Below are positions 36,771 to 48,955 of a stretch of DNA of 64,000 nucleotides, piece after piece. A program made the translations under genes and the position numbers. How positions within the stretch are numbered: position 1 is the first letter of the stretch; each line of letters begins with the position of its first letter. The notes under the pieces were generated by a model, which searched no databases, was not told the origin of the DNA, and saw nothing but the letters and a program-made list of their open reading frames with translations. This DNA comes from Benincasa hispida (taxonomy: Eukaryota; Streptophyta; Magnoliopsida; Cucurbitales; Cucurbitaceae). The stretch lies in the NCBI RefSeq assembly GCF_009727055.1, contig NC_052354.1, positions 34,468,050-34,532,049 of the forward strand, in the 5' to 3' direction.

Positions 36771-37581
36771 CCAGTGCCCGTCTTCTTCACAATTGAAACA
36801 TTTTCATTTGGGAGCATTTTTTTTCATTGCAGTGTGTTGTTTATCCCTTTTCCCTTTTTCTTCATATGTACACTTTTTTCTTTAGATGATGAAGGGACCG
36901 ACTTTTTTTTTTTTATCAAAGGGTTTTATTCCTAACGATGAACCTTTCAAAAATTTCTTTTGTCGTGAAACAACATTTTTTTCACTTTCTTTCAATTTCA
37001 TCATTGACTAATAATTCTATAGTTCATTTAATAAAGTAGTCAAATTGTAATTAATTTTATTCATTACGACATTAGTACGAAAGGTTAGGTAGCTCTTCGG
37101 AAGAGACTCTAATATCATACTAACTTGACTAGTTTCGTCTATGGTAGCCCTGTGAGCTTTTGCGACATTAAAATGAACCATCATGTCTAGAACATGTTTC
37201 CTGAAATTGGTTCCATCTTTCATGCGCGAGTTATAAACATACTTTATAGCCTCATGTTGTACAGAAGATGACGGTTGCCCAAACATTTCCTGTAATGACA
37301 TCATAATTTCATGGGCTATGGGCATGGCTTTTCTTATTGAGCACATCAGATATGCTCGCTAAAATATAGGCCTTTTCCTTTTCATTCGCCCTTACCCAAC
37401 TATCATAAGCATCCCGAATGCTTCGGTTTGCAGTCGAATTGGGAATAGGAGGACATTCCTCTGTTAACAGAAACCTCAGATCATCAACTACCAATATCGT
37501 GTTTAAATTTGACTTCCAATTGGAATAACTCTCTCCACTAAATTTGTTAGAAGCAAGAAGTTGTATTATTGAGTTTGACAT
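36771..37581 (-). pseudogene. Copia gag of element C
   Basis: Starts at 37581 with MSNSIIQLLASNKFSGESYS, the conserved family start. Clean for 90 codons (to SISDVLNKK), then shifted by a small indel and open again at 37017-37346 (MSLQEMFGQPSSSVQHEAIK, HVLDMMVHFNVAKAH). A CCHC knuckle with all four ligands, CFNCEEDGHWKRNC, lies at about 36763-36805 after an in-frame stop. It is the best-preserved gag here apart from the frameshift and stop. Confidence 0.87.
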
Positions 37582-38100
37582 TGTTGAAAAATTTTAAACA
37601 AATTCTATTAATCTTGTGCATCTAATAAAGTACCCATATATCTTTATTTATTTGCAATGATACTACAGTGAGTTAGAATAAGTGTTACCTGAGGCAGTTA
37701 AATACTCCTTCACTAAAGTAAGACAGTCTTGACTCAATATTATCTCCAGAATAACTCATATTCCGATAGTCATTTAGCTACCATTTTTCGGTCAAGAACT
37801 TACTAACACTTAGTAATTCTATAAGTGTGACCCGTCATTTTCAAATTTTTATAGAACAATATGAACATGCCCCCAAATTAGAAGACATTGTAAGATGGAA
37901 CTATAAGACCCTATTCATTTTTGAAGCTTGAGTTGTTCCAAATCCTATGTTACAACCCTCCAAATGTATCGCTGTTGTTAACGACTAGCTAGTGTAACCT
38001 AAAAACGACAGCAGACGCAACATAAGAATCTCATAGTTTAAACTAATGGAGGAGACCGTAGGATACATTGACACATTTCCTTCACTCACTTACTATGAAC
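37582..38100 (-). other. Leader fragment of copia C
   Basis: Untranslated leader sequence matching the region just upstream of gag in A (11100-11510) and P (60900-61238). It ends at 38100 with cttactatgaac, where it meets plus-strand copia DNA. The rest of the leader and the 5' LTR are absent. Confidence 0.75.
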
Positions 38101-38115
38101 TAAGGAAAACAAGGT
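38101..38115. repeat. 15-bp templated filler (copy of 38158-38172)
   Basis: taaggaaaacaaggt occurs at the C/I junction and again 57 bp downstream inside coding of element I, where it is native. The junction copy does not belong to either element at that place, so it is probably filler synthesised during repair. Confidence 0.75.
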
Positions 38116-39925
38116 AGGCTACCTCAAAGAGACACGAGGGGGTTACTTTTATGATCCTAAGGAAAACAAGGTGTTTGTGTCCACAAACGCTACTTTCCTT
38201 GTGAAGGATCATATAAAGGAGCACAGTTCAAGAAGTAAAATCGTGTTGAGTGAGCTTTCCAAAGAAACTACTGAAACTTCAACAAGAGTTGTTGAAGAGC
38301 CTGCTACATCAACAAGAGTTGTTGATAGAAGTTCATCTAGTAGGTCAAATCCACCTCAAGAATTGAGGGAACCTCGACGTAGTGGAAGGGATGCGAACCC
38401 ACCTCTTCGCTATATGGGTTTAACTGAAATCCTAGTTATGGTAGCTGATGGCAAGGGTGAGGATCCGTTGTCATACAAGAAGGCAATGGAGGATGTTGGC
38501 AGAGATGAATGGGTCAAAGCCATGGATCCCGAGATGTCTATGTACTTCAACTCAGTTTGGGATCTTGTAGATCAACCTGATGAGATTAAACCTATAGGTT
38601 GTAAATGGATCTATAAGAGAAAACGGGGTGTTGATGGGAAGTTGCAAACCTTGAAGGCTAGACTGGTGGCAAAGGGTTATATCCAGGTAGAGGGAGTCAA
38701 CTATGAGGAGACTTTTTCACCTATTGCCATGTTGAAGTCTATTCGCATCCTTCTATCCATTACATCATATTATGACTATGAGATATGGCAAATGGATGTC
38801 AAGACTACTTTTTTGAATGGCAATCTTGAGGAGACCATTTATATGGTCCAGCCCAAGCAATTCATAGCCCAAGGTCAAGATCGAAAGGTTTTCAAACTGA
38901 ATCGGTCCATTTATGGACTGAAATAGGCATCTCGATCTTAGAACATAAGGTTTGATACGGCGATCAAATCTTATAGAATTGACAAAAAAGTTGATGAGCC
39001 TTGTGTCTACAAGAAAATCATCAACAATTCAATAGTTTTCCTAGTGTTGTATGTAGACGATATCCTACTCATTGGGAATGATGTAGGTTTACTGACTTCA
39101 GTGAAAAACTGGCTAGAGACCCAATTCCAAATGAAAGATTTGGGAGAAGCTACGTTTGTTCTTGGGATTCAAATCTTTCGGGATTGAAAGAAAAAAATGC
39201 TAGCATTATCTCAGGCATCATACATTGATAAGATATTGATCAAGTACTCGATGCAGAACTCCAAGAGAGGTCTATTGCCTTTTCGGCACGGAGTTACACT
39301 TTTGGAGGAAAAGTGCCCTAAGTCATCTCAAGAGGTTGAGGAAATGAGACGAGTCCCCTATGTATTTTCCATAGGCAGTTTGATGTACGCGATGTTATGT
39401 ACTAAACCTGACATCTGCTACACTGTGGGGATAGTCAGTAGATATCAGTCTAATCCAGGATAAGGTCATTGGATAGCCGTCAAGAGCATCCTCAAGTATC
39501 TTCGGAGAACGAGGGACTAGTGTTCACTCTTAATGGAGGGGTTGTAGTATGGCAAAGCACCAAGCAGGGGTGCATCCTTGACACCACTATGGAGGCCAAG
39601 TATGTAGAGGCCTGTGAAGTTGCTAAGAAGGTCGTTTGGCTCAGGAAGTTCCTGACTGATCTGGAAGTTGTTCCAGACATGTCTAGGCCCATTACCCTTT
39701 ATTATGATAATAGTGGTGTTGTGGTGAATTCCCGTGAGCCTCATAGTCATAAGGGCGGCAAGCATATAGAGCAAAAATATCATCTCAACTGATAGAATTT
39801 GCATCAAAGAACGTGATTGTCATAAAGATAGCTTTGGAGCACAACGTTGCTGCTCGTTTACAAAGGCTCTCACGACTAGAGTATTTAAAGGTCACCTGTA
39901 GAGTATGGGTCTACGGGACCGTTCG
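38116..39925 (+). pseudogene. Copia pol of element I (integrase end, RT, RNase H)
   Basis: Begins inside the integrase C-terminal region (GYLKETRGGYFYDPKENKVF) with no gag, protease or integrase core. A 251-codon frame (38171-38926) holds the linker and RT N-terminal half, including GCKWIYKRKRG and MDVKTTFLNGNLEETIYMVQ. RT continues with an intact LYVDDILLIGNDVG near 39055, then RNase H. About 100 bp are lost at 39518, where LRRTRD jumps to VFTLNGGVVVW. MEAKYVEACEVAKKV and YYDNSGVVVNSREPHSHKGG follow. The end is degraded to about 39925. Confidence 0.87.
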
Positions 39926-39938
39926 TGGTTGGATTAAG

Positions 39939-40044
39939 GCAAGTGGGAGATGTTGTACTGGGCATTTGTGCCCTAGTTTATTATTTTGTGTACTTGTAAT
40001 ATGATTATCTTGTTCACTACACTAGCTTTAGGACAAGTAGGAGA
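39939..40044 (+). promoter_or_regulatory. Double purine tracts at the 3' end of copia I
   Basis: gcaagtgggaga (39939-39950) is followed by TGTTGTACTGGGC..TGCCCTAG, which resembles an LTR start. The second tract acaagtaggaga (40033-40044) lies two bases before the actual LTR. Confidence 0.7.
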
Positions 40045-40045
40045 T

Positions 40046-41518
40046 TATTGGGGTTGATGCCCTAAATCTTGTAGGGTCTTGTAGTTTGTGAACACATGTA
40101 TGAACAAACATTTGGTGATTTATAATATGAGATATTATATTCACTTCAGTCTATAAAATATGAGATATTTTAGTTACATTAACCAAAAACCAATAAACTA
40201 AGATGCATGGTTATTGTTGTAACTTAAGCACGTATGTGGAGACATACAAGTGTATCATGCTTTAAGTGATAACCTAAATGGTCTGTAGTATATGGATAAA
40301 GGAGGAAAACCTTATCTTAGTGATGCTACAAGTGTGGCCTGCTTTGTAGGTGTTACAAATGTTGTAAAGTGCTACAAATGCTCTGATCTTGATCATTCGA
40401 ATATTAGACATGCGAGCGGGGATACTCTATACAAAGGATTTTGTATAAGACCGGACCACGAAATATTTAGCCTCGTTATATAACGTCGTTCATGACAGAG
40501 ACTTTCATTTCACTAGGATGACCATAGGTAACATGACCTTAATCCTGAGTGAGTTGGAAACTCTTGCCTATAAGGGCGGTCCTTTGATTTGCATGGGTGC
40601 GAATGGCCAGATCGCTGACTCAAACCTACCACTTTGAGGGTTCGTCTAATTGTGGAGCTGAGAACTCAACTACACAAGATGGAATTCATTCCTTCCCCGA
40701 AGCAGGGTAAGTAGATAAATTGTTCTCTTAAGAACTGATTCCGGGGCTTAAACAATGTGGTGCCACACCTTCTCTTTGCCCGAAGCATATGATGTGATAT
40801 TAAAACTATAGATTATAAAGATAATATGATAAATTAGTTATTATATTTATTTATAATAAATTAATTATGAGATAATTGGTTTTAGTGTTTCTCCAATAAC
40901 CAACTTAGTGGTTGGTTATGGATAGTTTATGGCGGCCAGTGGGATAAAGTTGAAAATAGTTTTCATTTTGTCATTCCACATGCTACACAAAATCAAGTAA
41001 TCAGATTACGTGTAGAGAAAGTAAACGATCGATTGTATGATAGTTAATGGTTACTAAATGATCGAGTACTCATGTCTATACGATAGGCTTGTTCCTTCTA
41101 TCGCCTACTCAATCGTCTACTCGATCGTCTAATTCCTTCTTCCCTCCTTCCAAATCCATACAGAGCCCACACCTCATGGATTCTCACACCGACAATATCA
41201 AGGTAGTCTTATGGTAGTGTCGAGTTCCATTCAAGGGTCGAGGATCAAGTTTTACTCGGTTGTGATCAAGGATTTGCTAGTTCGTGTTGTTTGCTGGTTT
41301 GATTAATGCGTTCGAGTATGATCGAGGAAATGCTAGAAGAAAGGGTTCTTCAAAGGTATATTTACTCGATCCTTTGTTTTTAACTTTGAAGCATGCTGTA
41401 ATTTAGTCTTGATGTATAACTGTTCTATTTGATTGTAAATGTTCATATTCTTTCACAATGGGATTTTGAACGATCTGCTTCTGCTCATTGATTCTCTAGA
41501 TTTCGAGTTCCATCAACA
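40046..41518 (+). repeat. LTR of copia I
   Basis: Starts TATTGGGGTTGATGCCC (TG decayed to TA) after the second purine tract, making it a 3' LTR, and ends gagttccatcaaca at 41518. Same family as LTRs K and M. A 63-codon frame inside is not a gene. The region 41020-41130 contains several cgatcg/cgtctac strings. Confidence 0.8.
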
Positions 41519-41544
41519 AGTTATTGTAAAGATGCTAGAAACGA

Positions 41545-43220
41545 AGTGATCCTGATTCGTTCATAAATTGACATGAGGTGTGGGGGCGTTCTATGCAATG
41601 AGTTTGCATAAGATCGGACTAAGAAATAAGTCACTCTTACTTTCTAATACTGTTTTTTATTTAAGACTGACTATTTCACTTAGATGATCCAGGTAACTCG
41701 ATCTTAATCCTGAGCTAACTATGAACTCCTGTTTATTCGGGATTATCTTTAGATTTGCATAGGTGAGGGTTGGCTCAACAACATCGGTTCAATAAGCCTC
41801 CCATTTTAGTGGTAAGACTAGGTAGATAGCTGGGGACATAGGATAGAATAAAGAATTCACACCTACCTGATTCAAGGATAGAAGAAAGGTTGTTCTCTTA
41901 AGTACTGAATCCAGGTCTTGAACAAGGGGCCCCATCCTCTCATTGGCCCGAGAGGGATCTGGTTTAGTGATTGGATCACAAACCAATTATTCATTAGAGA
42001 AACAGTGGAACTTAAGCAACAAGATGTAATATTGGGGGTAAAATAGTATATTGACCCAACCATTATTGAGAACAACTTATGAAAGGTTGACTTACCGATT
42101 ATGGTTAAATCAAGTGGATACAAATATATCTACAGTAAGGAGAATGCAACTATCAAGTTATAGTGGTGTGACTTGATAGTTAACGAATACTGATTATTTG
42201 GTCTAAAGAGTTTCAGCTAATTAATCTTAAATCGTTGGAGCTCATGATCTGTAGGTCCATAAAGTCCCTCTACTAGCTCGTGAAACATGAACACCTTGAA
42301 TTAATAAATTGAGTGAATTTGGAATTATATCAATTTGATGTTCAATTTGAAAATGTTCAAATATAAATTAGGGTTTGATTTTGAATAAGTTCAAATTCAA
42401 ATTAGAATTTGTATAATTATATTTGATATAATTAACATTTAATTCATTGAAATTAAAAGAAATTGGAGAATTTATAATATTTATATACTGATTTAAATAT
42501 TAATTACATGAATAGGATTTATGTTTTAAATTTGATGTGTGATTAATTTAATATTTGATATTAAATTATTTGATTAATTAAAAATCAGATTAATTTTCAA
42601 TTTCAATTTAAATTTCAGAAATTGAATTTTGGTGTTTTAGATTTAATTAATTATGAACTGATTAAATCAAATTTTAGTTAATTTTGGAATTGATTAAAAT
42701 TTGAAATTGAAAAATGAAAACTTGGTTTGAGTGGGCTTTTCCCACATTTTACACCAAGTAGGAGGTGTTCCTCCAAAATTTACACGTAAAATCCCACTTC
42801 TTCATCAAGTTGCTGCTGGCATTGAACTAAGTTTGAGTGCTTGCATGCACTTTGAGTATAAAAAGCTTTAAAATTGAAGATTGGAAGGGGGGATTTATGA
42901 GTTCTTTAGAAGATTGCTGCAAAAATTCATCTTGACCAAAAACCCACACAAACACCCTTCACAAATTCACTCTAATTGGAGTTCCACCACTCAAAATCAA
43001 GGCTGAGAATAGTAGAGAAGATCTCTTGGTGGTTCACTACTGAATTGAAGCTGGAATCACGTGAAGAGTAGCTTGAAGTTAGGAGAATTCATCAAAGGTA
43101 TGTTGTTAAGAAACCGTCTTCTGATTTTTTGTCAAAGCATGCTTTTAAAACTCATATTAAATGCAACTAGAGTGCTTATTGATTCTATTTGCTTTCGTTG
43201 CATGCTTGTATATCCTATCA
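41545..43220 (+). repeat. Copia LTR J, 5'-truncated
   Basis: Begins inside an LTR (tgacatgaggtgtgggggcg) without the first few hundred bases and ends ...gtatatcctatca at 43220, the U5 end shared with LTRs C and P. Contains the shared block catgatctgtaggtccataa (42245). It lies directly against the resumed coding of gypsy G. No PBS follows, so it is the 3' or a solo LTR. Confidence 0.75.
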
Positions 43221-44341
43221 AAAAAATTTCTGCTCAACCTGATCATGCCAATGTAAGTGCAATCACATTTAGATTTGGTAAGGAGATCTCTCCTACCTCT
43301 TCCACGGAAGTTGCCAACTCTATTATATCTCTTGTCACACCACAAGAAGAGGTAATAGAAGAAAAATAAAGTGAAGCAAAAGCATCACAATCGACTCCTA
43401 CAAATCTTAAGGTAAAATCATCTCCCTCACCCTTGATTGAGCCTTGCATACCTAAAGTACCTTTCCCGAGTAGGTTGGCTAGACTTAAGCAGGACGATAG
43501 AGATGAGGAGGTCATCAAAATGTTTCAAAGAGTGCAAATCAACATACCACTTCTGAATGCAATCCAACAAATCTCGAGGTATGCAAAATTTCTAAATGAG
43601 CTTTACACAAAGAAGAGGAAAGGTAAGGATAAGGATAGAGTCGTGGTGAGTAAGAACGTATCTGTTATGCTTAAAAAGAAAAAGCCTAAAAAATGCCAAG
43701 ATCCTGGTATGTTCACTCTTCCATGTGTTATAGGAGATAAATCTTTCTTGCATGTTATGCTTGATTTTGGTGCCTCAATAAATGTAAGGCTTTCTCATGT
43801 TTGCAAGGATCTTAAATTGAATGATTTACAAAAGACCACAATTTGTATACAATTAGCAGATAGATCATTTATCCAACCACTAGGGTTAGTTGAAGACGTG
43901 CTAATTAAAGTAGATGACTTAATATTCCCAGTTGATTTTTACATTCTAAAAATGGATGAGTCAGCTTTCCCATCGACCTTTACGATTCTTCTAGGGAGGC
44001 TGTTTATAAAAACTGCTAAAACCAGGATATATGTAGATAAAAGTTCTCTCTCTATTGAATTCGATGGAGATATAGTTTCGTTAAATATACATGATGCTAC
44101 GAAATTTCCAGAAGAGTACTTGTACTTGTGTTTTGTTAGAACCCATGATGAGATTGATGAGATTGTAATGTCTGCCGATGATAATTCTGATCAACTGATG
44201 ACTCCCTTTATTGACTTTGATTTTGATGTGTATTTCAAAAATGTTTCACTCTCTTCTATCAATTTTTTCTATAAAGATAATTCTTGTAAAGTTGTTGGAG
44301 ATTTTTTGTTCCCTCCTTTTTCATTTGTCCTCATGCTTTAG
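43221..44341 (+). pseudogene. Gypsy G gag end and aspartic protease (no RT or integrase)
   Basis: Resumes at ISAQPDHANVSAITFRFGKE, the linker that follows the gag knuckle in Athila/Tat elements. One stop at 43367-43369, then a 302-codon frame (43433-44341). Within it: QINIPLLNAIQQISRYAKFL, the protease with MLDFGASINV (catalytic Asp-x-Gly-Ala-Ser) at about 43755-43790, IQLADRSFIQPLG, TILLGRLFIKTAKTRI and LSIEFDGDIV. Instead of reverse transcriptase the frame continues in unrecognised, acidic then hydrophobic sequence and ends at 44341. The lack of RT in an open frame suggests an ancestral loss. Confidence 0.85.
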
Positions 44342-45497
44342 TTTTTAGCATAATACACTGAGGACAATGTTTGCTTTGAATGTTGGGGGTGGGTGTGGTT
44401 AAGCATGACTATTTTGCATGTATGTTGTCTTTAGTTTGGCTTAGGATTGATGAATAAATTTATGATTGATAGAAGAAGATGATCCAAAATTTGTGCTTCT
44501 GTGATATTCCATGATATTTTGGGTATTTTGATAGTTTTGATGATGATCCATTTTTTTTCGAATGATTGAGTGACTGATTGAATGAGTGATGAATGCATGA
44601 TGTTTGCTCAGTTATTCATTTATTTTCAATGAGAGTCAATGATACACTTATTGTGTTTATGCTTTCATGATCTTAATATGAGAAATTCTTTCATGATCTT
44701 GAGCCCATTTAAAAAAAGATTTCATGCAATTTCATCCATAATAAAAAAATTTGCTGAGAAATTTTCAAATCTTAGAATCTTAGAAACAGATTATCTTTCT
44801 CGGATTTTCGTTGTCACCTCAAAATGCCTACCTTTGGCTCCTACCTTTGGCTTTAGAATAACCTTTCTTTTTTTATATTTATTTTGAGCAAAACTAGACA
44901 AAGTGGATAAAAGAAGCCTAGTGTGTGTGAGGTAAAAGAGAGAGAGAGAGAGAGAAGCAAAATAGTTGCACAAAAAGTAAATTAATCTTAAAAAAAAAAA
45001 AAGCAATGTTAGCTTGCATAAACAAAAAGTGCACGTGTGTGCGTGGATAGATGTGAAAAGAGCTACCCCCATTGTGATAAGTTAGGATCCCACGAGAAAA
45101 GAGTGGATTGGTTCCCTACAATGGGTGTGTGAAAGCTATCCCTCTAGGTAAAATAAATGCCCTCTATTTTTTGTGCGCGTGAGTTAGGCACCGTTGTCTT
45201 AGGCCGATAATCGAGCCAGAGTAGAGGAAAAATGAAATATGAGTAGGATAAAACCTTTTTGGGCTTTCTTTGATTTTAAAATTTATAAGCTTTGCGTTCA
45301 TTCATACATGATCTTATTTGAAAAGGCTTTTTACAATGAGTTTAAAATGAATGTGTTAATTTGGATTATTAAGTGACTGTTTGCATTGCTTAAATGACAT
45401 CTAAGACTTGTGATTAGATCCATTTTAACTGAGTAAATAGAAATTCTTTTATGCATGATTGAATTATTTTTACCTTACTCGAGATGATCAAGAATTA
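44342..45497 (+). other. 3' untranslated region of gypsy G
   Basis: No coding seen. The block actgaggacaatgtttgc then tgttgggggtgggtg (44357-44395) is the typical downstream sequence of Athila/Tat pol and resembles a second, internal purine tract. Contains a (GA)n run at 44937-44956 and a poly-A run at about 44990-45002. Confidence 0.7.
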
Positions 45498-45510
45498 AGT
45501 TGGGGGTGTT
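45498..45510 (+). promoter_or_regulatory. Polypurine tract of gypsy G
   Basis: agttgggggtgtt lies immediately upstream of the LTR start TGATAGCACC. Confidence 0.8.
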
Positions 45511-47015
45511 TGATAGCACCATAAAAGTGCTAGGATTTTCAGCTTAAATTTTCCTTATTTGTGCAAATTTATACATTAAATGTTATATTTTGTCGGAAAT
45601 ATTCGTCCAAAGAGTAGAAAAGTCAAATTGGAACAAAAATGAACCAAAAGAAGTTAATTTGGAGCATTGTAACATCAAATAGCAAAAATTTGGCAAAATT
45701 ACCAAAATGGCACTCCTAGTAGCATAACAATGCCATGCACAGTGCAGAGTTATGCTAGAAGACAGAATGCCCACTTTCAGCGCATCATCATAGCATAGCT
45801 ACCCTCCCATTATGCTTTAGTGTTACGCTTAAAGGTAGTAGCCATCATAATAGTGTAGTGTAGTTATCCTACGAATTTTGATAAAAAGATGCACGCGCAC
45901 CTCAGCATCATCAGCGTAACCCCAACACCATTACTATATGCTTTATGCTTTATGCTACGATTAAAAATGAAATAATAATAAGGTTTGAAATGGTGAAGTA
46001 AAATTGAAAAGAAGTGAATCTTGAAGAATTGATTAAAAAAGGAAGGCTTGTTTTGTTAGAAGAGATTTTTCCAAGCAAATTCAATCAATTCTTCAAGATT
46101 CACTTCACCATTTCAAAATTCTTTCTTTATTATTTCATTCTTTTCAATTTTACTTGTAATTTCTTAATAACTTCTTGAAGATTCAAGATGTTTCTAGGCT
46201 AAGGTAAGCCTTTTTACTTGGGAATAGCTAGTGAATTTCAATTCTTGAGGATTTTCTTGAATTCTTTATGCAATATTCATGAATTCTTGGATGAAATTTG
46301 TGTTGATTCTCGATATATTTTAGTAAAAATGAATTGATGACTCATTTTCATTAAAATCTTTTTAGAAAATTTTACATGGTGCTAAGCATAATTGTGAAAT
46401 AGGTTGCAAAATTTAAGGATTCTTGCTAGAACTAAGAATTTTTCTAAAATCTTGCTTGTTTGACCTAATTTGATTCATCCAATAAATCAAATCATAAAAC
46501 TAGGCTTTCTAGTTTATGGAATGTCACAACACTGAACCTTAGTTCTTTATGTAAATTATGATTAAGTATGGAAATTGCTGAGAAAGAAATACTTTTGATT
46601 AATTTAGGATTAAGCATGAACTTTGTTCTTGATAAACTGAATAAGCAATTGGATAGATATCTTCTAATAGGTTATGAGATTTACGAATTTGCATATATTT
46701 TTTAATTCTGCTGATAGAATTAGAAATTAACAGACAGATTTTTAAGTACTTTTCATTGAGAAATTCTTGTAAAACAAAAATTTGAGCTTTACTATTTCTT
46801 CCAAAACTCATTTCTGGCATGATTTTTAATTAACTCTCCCGCCCCCCAAATACCATGGAATTTATTGATTATTTTAACTAGATATTGGTTACCTGTGGAC
46901 GAGCACGAACTTGCCGCTATTGCTGCCATCTAGTAGTAATAGGAGTAATAATGGAGTAAACAAATTTATTTGGTCCTAGAGGCATGAAGACGACATCTTA
47001 TTTTTACCCCAATCA
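45511..47015 (+). repeat. 3' LTR of gypsy G
   Basis: 1505 bp, TGATAGCACC to ...ccccaatca. Aligns end to end with the 5' LTR, including the last 25 bases. Divergence of roughly 14% by eye makes G the oldest datable insertion in the window. Confidence 0.87.
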
Positions 47016-48016
47016 AACTCTTTAGCCAAGAGATCCACCATCCGTTAACTGCCATGCATTCCACTAAAGATCGACAACTGCACTCTTCTCACCACATATA
47101 TATTACTGTGTTCATCGGATATAACCAATCAACAGTACGATTACACTTCACAGATGCTCGTAAGTATAACTGGGCCAATTTACCGTTTTGTTCCTGTAGT
47201 TACATCTAACTTCTTAAGTACCACCGATCCCTCTAATGAACAATACAACATAATCTTACTATGTGTAGACACCTCTCGGTCATGAGAAGGTGTGGTGTGC
47301 CACATCGTTCAAGCCTTGGAATTAACCCTTAAGGGAGCAATCTATCTACTTACCCCTGCTTTGGGGAATGAGTGAATTTCATTTTGTGTAGTTGAGTTTC
47401 CAACTCCCAAATCAAACGAGTAACCAAAGTGGTAGGTTTGAGTCAGTGATCTGGCCACTCGCATCCGTGCAAATCAAGGACCGTCCACAAAGACAAGAGT
47501 TCTCAACACACTCAGGATTGAGGTCATGTTACCTATGGTCATCCTAGTGAAGTGAAATCTCTTTCATGAACAGGATTATATAATGAGACTATAACACTTC
47601 GTGCTCCAGTCTTATATAAACTCCTTATTATAGAACGCCCCCGCTCACATGTCTCCACATGAATGATTAGGATCAAACCATCTATAGCAAGTCACAACAC
47701 TTGTAACTATTCTACAAAGCGGGCCGTATCCGTAGCATTACCAGTATAAGGTTTCCCTCCTAAATCCATATACTACGGACCATTTTGGTTATAACTTAAG
47801 GCATGATCCACCTGTATGTTTCCACATACATGTTTAAGTTACAAATGACAACCATGGATCTTAGTTTATTGGTTTGTGGTAAAGCAATTAAAACATTCAA
47901 TGTTCCATAGATAAAAGTGAAGAAAATATCATATATTATTACATCACAAGCGTTTGTTCAATATTGTGTTTACAAAGTATAGGACCCAATGAGAGTTTAG
48001 GGCATCATCCCCAACA
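47016..48016 (-). repeat. Copia LTR K, minus strand, truncated
   Basis: Minus-strand start TGTTGGGGATGATGCCC at 48016, extending to 47016 where it meets the 3' LTR of G. It carries normal copia LTR blocks but lacks the U5 half. It faces LTR M across 54 bp, forming a large inverted repeat. Confidence 0.82.
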
Positions 48017-48955
48017 TGTACATACTTTAGGAATTAACCTAAACTTTATATATAATATTTATATTTAAATTGTTGGGGTTGATGCCCTAAATCTCATAGG
48101 ATCCTATAGTTTGTAAACATTGTTGAACAAACTCTTTATGTATTTAATAAAATATATGATATTTTGTTCACGTTGTCTATAAAATATGTGATATTTTAGT
48201 TGCATTAACCACAAACCAATAAACTAATATCCAAGTTTATCTTTGTAACTTAAACATGTATGTGGTGACATACGGGTGGATCATGTTTAACTGATAACCT
48301 AAATGCTCTATAGTAGATGGATAAGGCTGGGTAACTTATCTTGGTAACACTACGAGTATATCCCGCTTTATAGGTATTACAATTGTTGTAAAGTGCTACA
48401 AATGATCCGATCCTGATCATTCATGTATAGACATACGAGCGGGTATATTCTACACAAAGGAGTTTATATAAGACCGGATCACGAAATGTTTAGTCTCATT
48501 ATATAACACCGTTCATAATAGAGACTTATATTTCAACAGAATGACCATAGGTAACATGACCTGTATTCTGAGTGAGTTGTGAACTCCTGCCTATGAGAAC
48601 GGTTCTTTGATTTTCTATGTGTGAGACTGGCCAGATCGCCAACTCAACAAGCCTACCATTTTGGGGATTCGTCTGATTGGGAAACTGGGAACATAACTAC
48701 ACAAGATGAAATTCACTCATTCCTCAAGGTAGGGGTAAGTTGATCAATTGCTCCCTTAAGGGCTGATTCTGGGTTTTGAACAATGTAGCGCCACACCCTC
48801 CTGGCCCAAGAGGGGTTTAGTCATAGTAGGACTATGATCTATTGTTCATTAGAGGGATCGGTGGTTCTTAAAGTGTTAGATATAACTACAGGGGCAAAAT
48901 GGTAATTTGACATAGCTGTACTTATGCGCAATTTGTGAAAGGTCATCGTACTATT

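Larger units (their letters stand above)
22660..38100 (-). mobile_element. Copia element C, minus strand, nested in G and split by D
   Basis: Minus-strand copia element inserted in gag of G. Its 3' LTR occupies 22660-23781 plus 33644-34340, split by element D. It is followed by purine tract, RNase H and RT remnants, a rearranged junction lacking most of integrase, protease, gag and a leader. The leader stops at 38100, where plus-strand copia sequence begins through a 15-bp copied filler. The 5' LTR is missing. Left flank is GATTC. Confidence 0.82.
19832..47015 (+). mobile_element. Athila/Tat-type gypsy element G with nested copia elements
   Basis: A plus-strand Ty3/gypsy element with paired LTRs (19832-21345 and 45511-47015), a tRNA-Asp-type PBS, gag, protease and a final purine tract. 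Its gag is interrupted at 22660 by copia C (itself split by D), followed by copia remnants I and J, and coding resumes at 43221. Once the inserts are removed the element is only about 6.6 kb and lacks RT, RNase H and integrase. Left flank AATAC and right flank AACTC agree at 3 of 5 bases, too weak to call a target duplication. Confidence 0.82.

Noticed and set aside
14548..39090. Possibility that A or I encodes active reverse transcriptase because YVDD is intact
   Set aside because: Both have multiple stops, frameshifts and missing parts elsewhere in pol; I lacks gag, protease and the integrase core.
19827..47020. AATAC/AACTC as the target duplication of gypsy G
   Set aside because: Only 3 of 5 bases agree, and the flanks belong to different LTR families.
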